A stretch of DNA of 64,000 bases from Breoghania corrubedonensis. GTDB lineage: Bacteria; Pseudomonadota; Alphaproteobacteria; Rhizobiales; Stappiaceae. Made by a program: the position numbers and the translations under genes. Below the pieces are notes generated by a model that ran no database searches, was not told where the DNA came from, and saw only the letters and a list, made by a program, of their open reading frames with translations. The stretch lies in contig NZ_QAYG01000007.1 of assembly GCF_003053845.1 (NCBI RefSeq), positions 62,001 to 126,000 of the forward strand. Direction: 5' to 3'. Below, piece by piece: positions 52,146 to 60,122 of the stretch. Within the stretch, counting starts at the first letter, position 1, and each line of letters starts with the position of its first letter.

Positions 52146-54358
52146 GATCGCGCCCTGCGGTAGCGGCGGACCAGGAACTGCAGGGCGAAAATGATCCCGC
52201 TCCAGAAGACGATCAGTCCCGCGAAGACGGCGACGCGGCCGAGCGTCGGTTCGTTCACGAGCCGGGTGATCTGCTGGGCGAGCAGCGTCATCGTGAGCAG
52301 GCCCGGGGCGAGACCCAGTATGGTTCCGATGCAATAGTCGACAAAGCGCACCCGCATGGCGCCGGCCACCAGATTGATCAGCGTGAACGGAGCGATCGGC
52401 ACCAGCCGGATGCTGGCGATGGTGACGACGCCATTGTCGGACATGCCATGCCGGATGCGGCTGATGCGCGGTCCGACCATGCGGCGCAGCGCGCGCTGGC
52501 CGAGCTTGCGGCCGATCAGGTAGGTGACGATGGCGCTGAGCGTCGCACCCGACGCCGCCAGCAGCATGCCGAGCCAGCCGCCGAAGACCGCCACCGTCGC
52601 CAGGATCAGCACGGTGACGGGGAAGGCAACGAGACCGCCCGCGATAAAGCTTGCGATGACGATGCCGGGCGCCCAGGGATGGCGGGAAATGCCCTGAAAC
52701 AGCTGGCCGAGCCTCTCCGGATCCGCCACCGGGGAATATCTCCATGCCAGGATCGCGAGCCCGATGACGCCGATAGCGATGGCCGCGCGCACGATGGTCG
52801 GCCACCAGCGCGGATCGGGCGCGACATCGGCCGCCGGGTTGAGACCGTAAAGCGGTTCCGGCGGATCGCCGATCTGGCGCAGCGATACCGGAACGTTGAT
52901 TTCCTCGTCCGCAACCGGCACCAGTGTGCGGCGGGTCTTCGGCAACGCGTCGATCGCGTCGAAGAGCGAGCCCTGCGCTGTGTCGATCGCGGCCTGCAAT
53001 TTTGTCGGCTCGGCCCCGACATGTTCGCCAAGCAGCCGGTTGCGCACCTCGCGCACAGCAAAGCGCTGCGCCTCGTCGCGCGCTTCCAGCGTCAGGTCGC
53101 ATTCGCTGTCGAAACCGATGGAGCGGTTGCACAGGTTGGCCGATCCGATCCGCAGCCAGCGATCGTCGATCACCATCACCTTGGCATGCACCATGATGGC
53201 GACGTTGACGCCATCATCGCTTGCCTGGGGGTAGACGAGGCGGACGCGATCGGCGACGCCCGCATCGCGCAAGACCTGCATGAAGCGCTGCCGGCCATCC
53301 AGCATCGAGGCTTTTGCGAGCCATTCGGGATAGGTGTCGGGCACGACGACGACGGCCTCGAGCTTCGGCCGTTGCTTCAGCCTGTCCGCCAGTTTGCGCG
53401 CGAGTGTCAGGGCGGTGAGAAACTGGTTCTCGATATAGATGGCCCGTTCCGCCCGGCCGATCATGTCATACCAGAGGTCTTCCACCTCGGTGACCGCCGG
53501 CGCGCCCTCGTGCGCGGGGCAGGTGCGCGAGATGCCGATCCGCGCATCCCGAAAAAGAGGCGTGAGATCCTCCGGCCAGGGATCGGTTTCGGGGGAAAGG
53601 ACGTCGTCGTCGGTTGCGGGGCGTTCCAGCCGCTCGTCGGTGGCGATGCGCCAGCGTTCGCGAACGAGGTCGCCAAGCGCCGTGGCGGCATCGCCATCGA
53701 CCGCCATCTGCACGTCGTGGAAAGGGCCATAGCTGCTGCCGGTGGGGTCTATCCGGCGCTCGTCCTCAGCCTTGTGGGTCGGATTGTCCCAGCGCCGGCG
53801 GGTGAGATCCAGACCGCCGGAGAAGGCGATCGTGTCATCGATCACCACGATCTTTTGATGCTGGGAGGCGCCGAGCGGGATTTCGTCGTCCAGGCACAGC
53901 TCGATCTGCGGCGGGGTCGACCAGAACAGCCGGAGCCGCGGCGCCAGTTCGCGCTCCAGCGAGAACAGCATCGAGTAGTCCCACAGCAGCAGACGGACGT
54001 GGAGGTTGTCGTTGCGGCGAACCAGTTCGGTGAGAAAGGCGGCGAAGGTTTCGGGCAGGTCGTCGTCCACCGTGCCGTCGGGGCCGACGAGACGCATGCG
54101 GCTTTCGATATCCCATCCCACGATGACGATCGACTTGCGCGCCATCAGCATCGCCTTGCGCAGCGCGCCGAAATAGGCACCCGCATCGATCAGCGGCGCC
54201 ACGCGCGGCGCATGCTCCACACGCCAGACGTTGCGGCCCGGTTCGAACACGGATTCGTCCGCGCCGGCTGTCGGCGCATCGTGCGATGAGGCGCCGTTCC
54301 GTGTCGCGTTGGGCGATCGATCGTCGTGCGAGCCGTCCGGCCCGGTCTCCATCAGCAT
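52142..54358 (-). CDS. Phospholipase D-type protein fused to a VTT (DedA-like) membrane domain
   Basis: The 738-residue protein has two HKD motifs, His167-x-Lys169 with Asp174 (SQHQKIVVIDD) and His391-x-Lys393 with Asp398 (VHAKVMVIDD), in a phospholipase D region spanning about 45-480. It is followed by a C-terminal VTT/SNARE-associated membrane domain from about 510 with several spans and the VAFPVTVLILATVAVFGGWLG segment. It would hydrolyse or transfer phosphatidyl groups at the inner membrane. Start ATG 54358 has GGGGG upstream; earlier in-frame starts give non-family sequence. It is coupled to the EEP gene. Confidence 0.88.
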   Translation of the reverse strand: MLMETGPDGSHDDRSPNATRNGASSHDAPTAGADESVFEPGRNVWRVEHAPRVAPLIDAGAYFGALRKAMLMARKSIVIVGWDIESRMRLVGPDGTVDDDLPETFAAFLTELVRRNDNLHVRLLLWDYSMLFSLERELAPRLRLFWSTPPQIELCLDDEIPLGASQHQKIVVIDDTIAFSGGLDLTRRRWDNPTHKAEDERRIDPTGSSYGPFHDVQMAVDGDAATALGDLVRERWRIATDERLERPATDDDVLSPETDPWPEDLTPLFRDARIGISRTCPAHEGAPAVTEVEDLWYDMIGRAERAIYIENQFLTALTLARKLADRLKQRPKLEAVVVVPDTYPEWLAKASMLDGRQRFMQVLRDAGVADRVRLVYPQASDDGVNVAIMVHAKVMVIDDRWLRIGSANLCNRSIGFDSECDLTLEARDEAQRFAVREVRNRLLGEHVGAEPTKLQAAIDTAQGSLFDAIDALPKTRRTLVPVADEEINVPVSLRQIGDPPEPLYGLNPAADVAPDPRWWPTIVRAAIAIGVIGLAILAWRYSPVADPERLGQLFQGISRHPWAPGIVIASFIAGGLVAFPVTVLILATVAVFGGWLGMLLAASGATLSAIVTYLIGRKLGQRALRRMVGPRISRIRHGMSDNGVVTIASIRLVPIAPFTLINLVAGAMRVRFVDYCIGTILGLAPGLLTMTLLAQQITRLVNEPTLGRVAVFAGLIVFWSGIIFALQFLVRRYRRARS

Positions 54359-54664
54359 TGCGCCCCCAAAACGCGTGGTCCTGATCCGCCGGCGGGTTGC
54401 CATGCTTTTGTGGCGGATCTGATCTGCGATTTGACAACGCCGACAAGTGGGGAGGGTTCCCGAGCCTGTTCTAAATAGCTGAAGAATATAGATAAAGATT
54501 GAAGCTCCCGAACCTTCGATGGGTCCCGATATGCGTGGTTGAGGCTGACCGCGGCATCCCCCAGTGGTTGCGGCGTCTTGCATCATGGCGGCCCTCATGA
54601 TATTTAAATGGTAATTTAAATAGCCTGCTACTCATTCGTGGGCGAACTAATTCGGAAAAGTGAC
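54359..54664. other. Divergent promoter interval of the phospholipase D and MarR genes
   Basis: This 306-bp interval has no supported gene. It contains the palindromic operator at 54601-54622; the remainder is featureless. Confidence 0.5.
54601..54622. promoter_or_regulatory. Palindromic MarR-type operator
   Basis: Perfect 9-bp arms TATTTAAAT and ATTTAAATA are separated by GGTA, 43 bp upstream of the MarR start codon. AT-rich palindromes of this kind are typical autoregulatory sites of MarR proteins that govern efflux operons. The arms stand out sharply from the GC-rich surroundings. Confidence 0.65.
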
Positions 54665-55165
54665 ATGTCTGCCCAAAACCCGAGCGCCTCCTCGGAGTTC
54701 CTGGAAGCGTTGACCAAGCTCAGCCGCAAGATCCGCACCCTGTTCAACGCCCGGGTGACGGCGCACGGGCTGACCTATCCGCGGGCGAGGGTGTTGATCC
54801 GGCTGGCGCGCAAGTCCGGCTGCACGCAGCGCGAACTCGCCTGCGAGCTGGAGCTGGAGCAGCCGACGCTGGTGCGCATTCTCGACCGGATGGAAGCGCT
54901 CGACCTGATCACCCGCGAGCCCGATCCGGCCGACCGGCGTGCCAAGCACATCGTGCTCACCGCCCATGGACGCGAGCAGGCCAGCCTTGTCCAGCGTCTG
55001 GGCGAAGAGATGCGCTGTGAGGTTTTCAGCAAGGTGGAGGATGCGGAACTGCGCCGCGCGGTCGATCTGTTCGAACGCATCGAGGCCGAAATATGCGTGG
55101 TCGCGGCCGCCGCATCCCCCGCGCAAGTTGAAAAGCCGATCGTGGGGAAGATCGATGGCCGATAA
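54665..55165 (+). CDS. MarR-family transcriptional regulator
   Basis: The 166-residue protein has the MarR winged helix (LTYPRARVLIRLARKSGCTQRELACELELEQPTLVRILDRMEALDLI, then the wing REPDPADRRAKHIVLT) at about residues 37-100, flanked by dimer helices. It is the first gene of an operon with an MFS drug exporter and an HlyD adaptor, which is the classic EmrR-EmrB-EmrA arrangement. ATG 54665 is preferred over an in-frame GTG at 54638. Its end overlaps the MFS gene by 11 nt. Ligand binding would release repression at the upstream palindrome. Confidence 0.9.
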   Translation: MSAQNPSASSEFLEALTKLSRKIRTLFNARVTAHGLTYPRARVLIRLARKSGCTQRELACELELEQPTLVRILDRMEALDLITREPDPADRRAKHIVLTAHGREQASLVQRLGEEMRCEVFSKVEDAELRRAVDLFERIEAEICVVAAAASPAQVEKPIVGKIDGR

Positions 55166-56816
55166 CGAACCTGAGCTGCGTTCCCCGACGCAGCCCGCAG
55201 CGGCGGCGGCTTCCCCGCAGCCGGCCGCCGCTGCGCCTCCTCCTCCGCCGCATTCCACCGGTCTCGTCGTGACCTACATGGCCGTCGGCGTTCTCGTGGC
55301 TGTGACGCAGGGGCTCGGCATGAGCCTTGTGTCCGTGAACCTTCGCCAGCTCGCGGGCGAATACGGAGCGACGACCAACGAGGCGATCTGGCTGCTCGCC
55401 ATCTACATGGCGCCGAATGTCAGCCTGACGCTGCTGCTGTTGAAGCTGCGTTCCCAGTTCGGCCTGCGCCGGTTCGCCGAGATCGCGATCATCATCTTCG
55501 TGATCACGAGCCTGGTGCAGCTTTGGGCGACCGATCTGCAGACCGCGCTGGTCGTGCGTTTCTGTTCCGGCGTGGCGGCCTCGCCGATGTCCTCGCTCGC
55601 CATTCTCTACATCCTCGACGGCCTGCCACGCGAAAGGAAGCTGACGGTCGGTCTGCCGGTTGCGCTGACCGCCATGGTCGCCGGTACGCCGATCGCGGGC
55701 CTGATCTCGCCGACACTGCTCAATCTGGGCGGCGCCGAGGCGTTGTTCATGTTCGAGGCGGGGCTGGCGCTCGTCGCGCTCGGCATGATCATCCGGCTGC
55801 CGCTGCTGACACCGACCCTGACCTTCAATCCCCTCAACCTGCTGGATCTCGTCACCTATGCCTTCCTGGCCGTCGGCCTTGGTTCGCTTGCCATCGTCAC
55901 GGTCACCGGGCGTTACTACTGGTGGTTCGAGGCGCCGTGGATCGGCGCGCTGATCGCACTCGCCATCGTCTGTCTGGCGGTGGCTGCCGTCATCGAGCTC
56001 AACCGGAAGGAACCGCTGGTCGACGTGCGGTGGCTGAGCTCCAAGGAGATCGTCCACTTCACCGGCAGCCTGTTGCTGTTCCGCCTTCTCCTGTCGGAAC
56101 AATCGACGGGAACGCGGCAGTTCTTCAGCCAGCTCGGTCTCCTGAACGAACAGATATCCGGCTTTTACTGGGTCGTGCTGGTGAGCGGCGCGGCGTCCGG
56201 GTTCGTCTGTTCGCGGCTGATCCAGCCGGGCAAGGTCGCCGGTATCCACCTGCTGTCGCTGACCCTGCTCGCCATCGGGACCGGGCTCGATTCCCAGGCG
56301 ACAGCACAGACCCGGCCGGAGCAGATGTATTTCTCGCAAATGCTGGTGGGCTTTGCCAGCGGGCTGTTCCTGCCGCCAGCCATGGCGTTCGGTTTCATCG
56401 CCGCGTTGAAGCGAGGGCCGAACTACCTTCTGTCCTTCGTCATCGTGTTCCTGACGACGCAACGCCTCGGCGCGCTGTTTGGCAGTGCCGTCTTCGGAAC
56501 CTTCGTGACATGGCGCGAGCAGTTTCATTCCGCGCATCTCGTCAGCCGTCTGGTGCCGTCCGATCCCCTGGTCGCCGCCCGCATCGGCCAGCTTGCCGCA
56601 TCCTACAAGAGCGTCCTCACCGACGCGGTCCAGCTCAAGGCGGAAGGGTCCGTCCTGCTGGCTGCCCAGGTGCAGAAACAGGCCTACGTGCTGGCCTACA
56701 CGGACGCCTTTTTCGTCACATCGGTGATCGCGACGATCGCCGTCATCGTTCTCGTCCTCTATCTGGCCTGGCGCGCGCTCCTCGACATGGTGCGCCCCGT
56801 CCAGGCTGAAAGCTGA
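55155..56816 (+). CDS. EmrB/QacA-type MFS multidrug exporter (DHA2 family)
   Basis: The 553-residue permease has about 14 hydrophobic segments. An Ala/Pro-rich soluble N terminus (about 40 residues, including PPPPP) is unusual. Typical segments are the first helix TGLVVTYMAVGVLVAVTQGLGMSLVSVNLRQLAGEYGATTNEAIW, the RFCSGVAASPMSSLAILYILDGLPRERK loop and the final helices. It pairs with the HlyD-type adaptor 6 bp downstream to pump compounds, usually hydrophobic acids or phenolics, across both membranes. Substrates are unknown. Confidence 0.87.
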   Translation: MADNEPELRSPTQPAAAAASPQPAAAAPPPPPHSTGLVVTYMAVGVLVAVTQGLGMSLVSVNLRQLAGEYGATTNEAIWLLAIYMAPNVSLTLLLLKLRSQFGLRRFAEIAIIIFVITSLVQLWATDLQTALVVRFCSGVAASPMSSLAILYILDGLPRERKLTVGLPVALTAMVAGTPIAGLISPTLLNLGGAEALFMFEAGLALVALGMIIRLPLLTPTLTFNPLNLLDLVTYAFLAVGLGSLAIVTVTGRYYWWFEAPWIGALIALAIVCLAVAAVIELNRKEPLVDVRWLSSKEIVHFTGSLLLFRLLLSEQSTGTRQFFSQLGLLNEQISGFYWVVLVSGAASGFVCSRLIQPGKVAGIHLLSLTLLAIGTGLDSQATAQTRPEQMYFSQMLVGFASGLFLPPAMAFGFIAALKRGPNYLLSFVIVFLTTQRLGALFGSAVFGTFVTWREQFHSAHLVSRLVPSDPLVAARIGQLAASYKSVLTDAVQLKAEGSVLLAAQVQKQAYVLAYTDAFFVTSVIATIAVIVLVLYLAWRALLDMVRPVQAES

Positions 56817-56822
56817 CCCGTC

Positions 56823-57932
56823 ATGGCCATCAAGTCCCTTCTCCCCTCCGCCGTCACGTCCCTGGCGATCGTTGCCGCCGCCGCCGGAGTATCGCTGGTC
56901 CTCTATTCGTGGAACCTGCCGCCCTTTCACGGTTCGATGGAAACGACCAACGACGCCTATATCCAGGGCAAGGTCACCGCCATCGCGCCGCAGCTCGCCG
57001 GCTATGTCGTCGATGTGCCCGTGCAGGATTTCCAGCACGTGAAGAAGGGCGATCTGCTGGTCAAGATCGACGACCGCATCTATGCCCAGAAGCTCGCCCA
57101 GGCGAAGGCGACCCTTCAATCGAAGGTGGCCGCGCTCACAAAACTCGCCAGACAGCGCGCGTCGGCCAGGGCGACGGTCGAGTCGCGTCAGGCGGCACTT
57201 GAGAGCGCGGAAGCCGCGCTGAAGCAGGCCAAGGCCGACTGGAAGCGCAAGAGGGCATTGCAGCAGAAGGGGTTCTCGGCCAATTCGGCGGCCGACGAGA
57301 GCCAGGCATCCTACGATCAGGCGCAGGCTTCGGTGCGTCAGGCGCGCGCCGCGCTTGTCGTCGCCCAGCAGGATCTCGAAGCCACGATCGCCGACCGCCA
57401 GCAGGCCGAGGCCGACCTGGAGGGCGCGGGAGCCGCCGTGCGGCTTGCCGAGATCGATCTCCAGAACACCCGTATCACCGCGCCGGCCGACGGCACGCTC
57501 GGCCAGATCGGCGCGCGGGTGGGGCAATACGTGTCCGCCGGAAGCTCGCTCACCTCGCTCGTCACCGATACGATCTGGATGGTGGCGAATTTCAAGGAAA
57601 CCCAGCTTCCCGGCATGAAGACCGGCCAGAAGGTCAGCTTTTCCGTCGATGCGCTGGGCGGGCTGGTCTTCCATGGCCGTATCGAGCGGTTCTCGCCGGC
57701 CACCGGCTCCGAATTCAGCGTGATCAAGTCGGACAATGCGACCGGCAACTTCACCAAGATCGCCAAGCGTTTGCCGGTGCGCATCGCCATCGATGCGGGG
57801 CAGCCCGATACCGGTCGGCTGGTGCCGGGGCTGTCGGTCGTCGCCAGCGTCGATGTGGCGTCCGCCCCGTTGCCGCCCACCTCGGCCCTTGCCGAGGCGG
57901 AGCCCCAGAAAAGCCGCGTGGCATTGCCGTAA
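56823..57932 (+). CDS. EmrA/HlyD-type membrane fusion protein
   Basis: The 369-residue adaptor has an N-terminal anchor (residues about 10-28), the EmrA-type TTNDAYIQGKVTAIAPQLAGYVVDVPVQDFQHVKKGDLLVKID lipoyl half, a coiled-coil hairpin rich in Ala, Gln and Lys from about 90 to 210, and TRITAPADGTLGQIGARVGQYVSAG as the second lipoyl half. It links the MFS exporter to an outer-membrane channel. It ends about 95 bp before a palindromic repeat that may terminate the operon. Confidence 0.9.
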   Translation: MAIKSLLPSAVTSLAIVAAAAGVSLVLYSWNLPPFHGSMETTNDAYIQGKVTAIAPQLAGYVVDVPVQDFQHVKKGDLLVKIDDRIYAQKLAQAKATLQSKVAALTKLARQRASARATVESRQAALESAEAALKQAKADWKRKRALQQKGFSANSAADESQASYDQAQASVRQARAALVVAQQDLEATIADRQQAEADLEGAGAAVRLAEIDLQNTRITAPADGTLGQIGARVGQYVSAGSSLTSLVTDTIWMVANFKETQLPGMKTGQKVSFSVDALGGLVFHGRIERFSPATGSEFSVIKSDNATGNFTKIAKRLPVRIAIDAGQPDTGRLVPGLSVVASVDVASAPLPPTSALAEAEPQKSRVALP

Positions 57933-58026
57933 AAACGGGAAGACGGCGGAGAGATCGCATCGCCGGAATGGGCGCCGGCTTGCCCGTGCCGCACGAAAAA
58001 CGCCGGACGCCCGGAGGCGCCCGGCG

Positions 58027-58143
58027 CTAGAGCGCTTGTCGTTCAGACGGAATCGTCTGAACGACAAGAAACCCCTCCAGATCAATACCTTGCGCATATC
58101 CTTATCGATCAGATCGGTTCAATCTGATCGGGATATGCTCTAG
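58027..58143. repeat. Rhizobial intergenic palindromic repeat pair
   Basis: A perfect 15-bp stem (CTTGTCGTTCAGACG and its complement, loop GAAT, 58035-58068) is followed by a second hairpin (GCATATCC...GATCAGAT with ATCTGATC...GGATATGC, 58094-58138). Repeats with the AGAGCATATCCCGATCAGATT core are frequent between genes in Rhizobiaceae and relatives. It separates convergent genes and may act as a bidirectional terminator. Confidence 0.85.
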
Positions 58144-58176
58144 GTTATCGAGAGCTTTGGGGGAAAGCTTTCCTGC

Positions 58177-58740
58177 TCAGGCGACCTTGCGCTGTTCGTG
58201 GCGGCCCTCGCGGATCTCCTCGATGATCTTCGCCACGAAGGCGTCGAGGTCTGCCGGCTGGCGGCTGGTGACGATGCCGCCATCGGCGACGACCTCGCGG
58301 TCCACCCATTTGCCGCCGGCGTTGATGACATCGGTTCGGATGGACTTGTAGGACGTCACCTCGCGCCCGCGCACTGCGTCCGCCTCGACCAGCAGCCACG
58401 GGCCGTGGCAGACTGCCGCAACGACCTTGCCGGAGGCGAGGAAGGTCTTCACCTGCGCCATCGCGTCTTCGTCGACGCGCAACAGGTCGGGGTTGATCTG
58501 GCCGCCCGGGATGACGAGCGCGTCGTAATCCTCCACGCGGGCATCGGCGATCTTGCGATCCACCGGCACCGTGTCGGCCCAGTCCTTGCCCTTCCAGCCG
58601 CGGATCTCGTTGCCGTCGGGGCTCGCCACGTCGACCGTGGCGCCGGCTTCGCGCAGCTTGTCGCGCGGTACTTCCAGCTCGCTCTGCTCGAAACCGTTGG
58701 TCGCGATGATCAGGATGCGGGATGCATTGATATCGGTCAT
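58177..58740 (-). CDS. DJ-1/PfpI family protein
   Basis: The 187-residue protein belongs to the DJ-1/PfpI superfamily. The nucleophile elbow AAVCHGPWLL holds Cys111, Glu18 stands in the NGFEQSEL segment, and DALVIPGG is typical. The family includes chaperone or deglycase-like stress proteins and glyoxalase III; activity of the PfpI branch is debated. ATG 58740 follows GGAG at 9-nt spacing. It is a single-gene unit between the repeat and the LysR gene. Confidence 0.88.
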   Translation of the reverse strand: MTDINASRILIIATNGFEQSELEVPRDKLREAGATVDVASPDGNEIRGWKGKDWADTVPVDRKIADARVEDYDALVIPGGQINPDLLRVDEDAMAQVKTFLASGKVVAAVCHGPWLLVEADAVRGREVTSYKSIRTDVINAGGKWVDREVVADGGIVTSRQPADLDAFVAKIIEEIREGRHEQRKVA

Positions 58741-59000
58741 GGTCTTGTACTCCGGGTCGGCCCGGCCGCACGCGGCGCGAATGATCCAGCGCGGGGAAAA
58801 TCCGCCCTGGCGGCGCCGGCAGCCGCAGCACATCTGTTCCGTTGTCTGCGTCCACGCTCACAGGCGGGACGACATGGAGACAACGAACCGGGTACGCGTC
58901 GTGTTCCATGCTCAAGGCCGAGAAACGAAACGTCACGGGAAAACGTACGGCGCCGGGCGTTTGCGAGCGGGGCCGTTTGCGCCCGCCTCGCGTGTCGCCA

Positions 59001-59906
59001 TCAGGGGTGGGGCGCGGCGGCGGCCAGGTGGTCGATCAGATCCTGCATCGAGGGGGAGAGGGGGCGGCGCGCCGCCGTCAGCACACGGATCTCGAAGAAG
59101 AGATCTTCGGCCGCCACGTCGAGCACGACCAGCTTGCCGGCGGCAACATCCGGAGTGATGCTCGCTTCCGTCGAGCACGCGATGCCGACGCCGGCAACCA
59201 CCAGTTCGCGCAGGAACTGGTATTCGGTCGCCTGGGCTGCGGTGTTGGGATCGCGGATGCCGATGCTGGCGAGAAGCCGTGCCACCGATTTGCCGAACAC
59301 CGAACTCGGCGGTGCGCCGACGAAACTGTAGCGCGCCACCGTTTCGGGGCGAATGTGCCGTCGTTTGGCGAGCGGGTGGTCGGGAGAGGCGATCAGTTTG
59401 AGTTTCTGCGCGCCGATCACCCGCGAGGAAAGCCCCCGTATGTCCTCGTTTACCTGGACGCAGCCGACATTGGCGATGCTCTCGCGAAGGTCGTGCACAA
59501 CTTCCTCGTGCTTGCCGACCCGCACCACAAGCTGTTGGTCTGGCCGGGTGAGCGCGAAGCTCGTCAGCGCGTCCTTCAGCGCGAAGTTCGCCAGACCGCG
59601 CTGGATGGAGATGACCAGACGGTCGCTGGCCCCGCCGCGCATGTTGATGATGTCGGCGCGCATGTCGTCGACCTCGGCCAGCATTTCGCGGGCATGCTCG
59701 CGCACCGCGCGTCCGAGTTCGGTCAGGAGAGGTCGCCCGCCGCGCCGGCGCTCGAAGACGAGGCCGCCGAGCCGCTCCTCCAGCGCGCGAACATGGGCGG
59801 AGACGGAGGGCTGCGCGATGTTCAGCAATTCGGCCGCACGGGAAAAGCTTCCGGTGTCGACGATGGCGAGAAACACCTCAAGGCGACGCAAGGAAACATT
59901 TATCAT
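59001..59906 (-). CDS. LysR-family transcriptional regulator
   Basis: The 301-residue regulator has an N-terminal helix-turn-helix (LRRLEVFLAIVDTGSFSRAAELLNIAQPSVSAHVRALEERLGG) and an effector-binding domain from about 92 to 290. It is divergent from the second hydantoinase pair and is its likely activator. The start lies immediately beside a set of four 7-bp repeats, which may be its own operator. Length and layout are normal for the family. Confidence 0.9.
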   Translation of the reverse strand: MINVSLRRLEVFLAIVDTGSFSRAAELLNIAQPSVSAHVRALEERLGGLVFERRRGGRPLLTELGRAVREHAREMLAEVDDMRADIINMRGGASDRLVISIQRGLANFALKDALTSFALTRPDQQLVVRVGKHEEVVHDLRESIANVGCVQVNEDIRGLSSRVIGAQKLKLIASPDHPLAKRRHIRPETVARYSFVGAPPSSVFGKSVARLLASIGIRDPNTAAQATEYQFLRELVVAGVGIACSTEASITPDVAAGKLVVLDVAAEDLFFEIRVLTAARRPLSPSMQDLIDHLAAAAPHP

Positions 59907-59933
59907 ACCTATATCCTATAGCCTATAACCTAT
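59907..59933. repeat. Four tandem 7-bp repeats beside the LysR start codon
   Basis: Read on the plus strand the sequence is ACCTAT, ATCCTAT, AGCCTAT, AACCTAT: four near-identical A-N-CCTAT units in phase, abutting the LysR start codon on its upstream side. On the minus strand they are ATAGGNT units. They cover the ribosome-binding region of the LysR message. Confidence 0.7.
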
Positions 59934-60122
59934 TAAAGAAAGAGGCGCTGGACCCGTTGCTTGCCAATGTGCCGCAGTGTCAATCTTGCGCAACCGGAAT
60001 CAAGTGAGTGATCGTCGCCACTGTTTAGATGATCTCGCCCTGCGTGTTTGTGTTTCAGAAGAAATTTTAGCGAGAGGGCCGAAAAGATCTCATGGCCTTC
60101 CCCAGGAAAAGGTGAGACGCGC

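Noticed and set aside
55026-58097. A 1023-codon open frame on the minus strand
   Set aside because: It is antisense to the MarR, MFS and HlyD genes. Its translation is a His/Arg/Gly-rich low-complexity product typical of the complement of GC-rich coding DNA.
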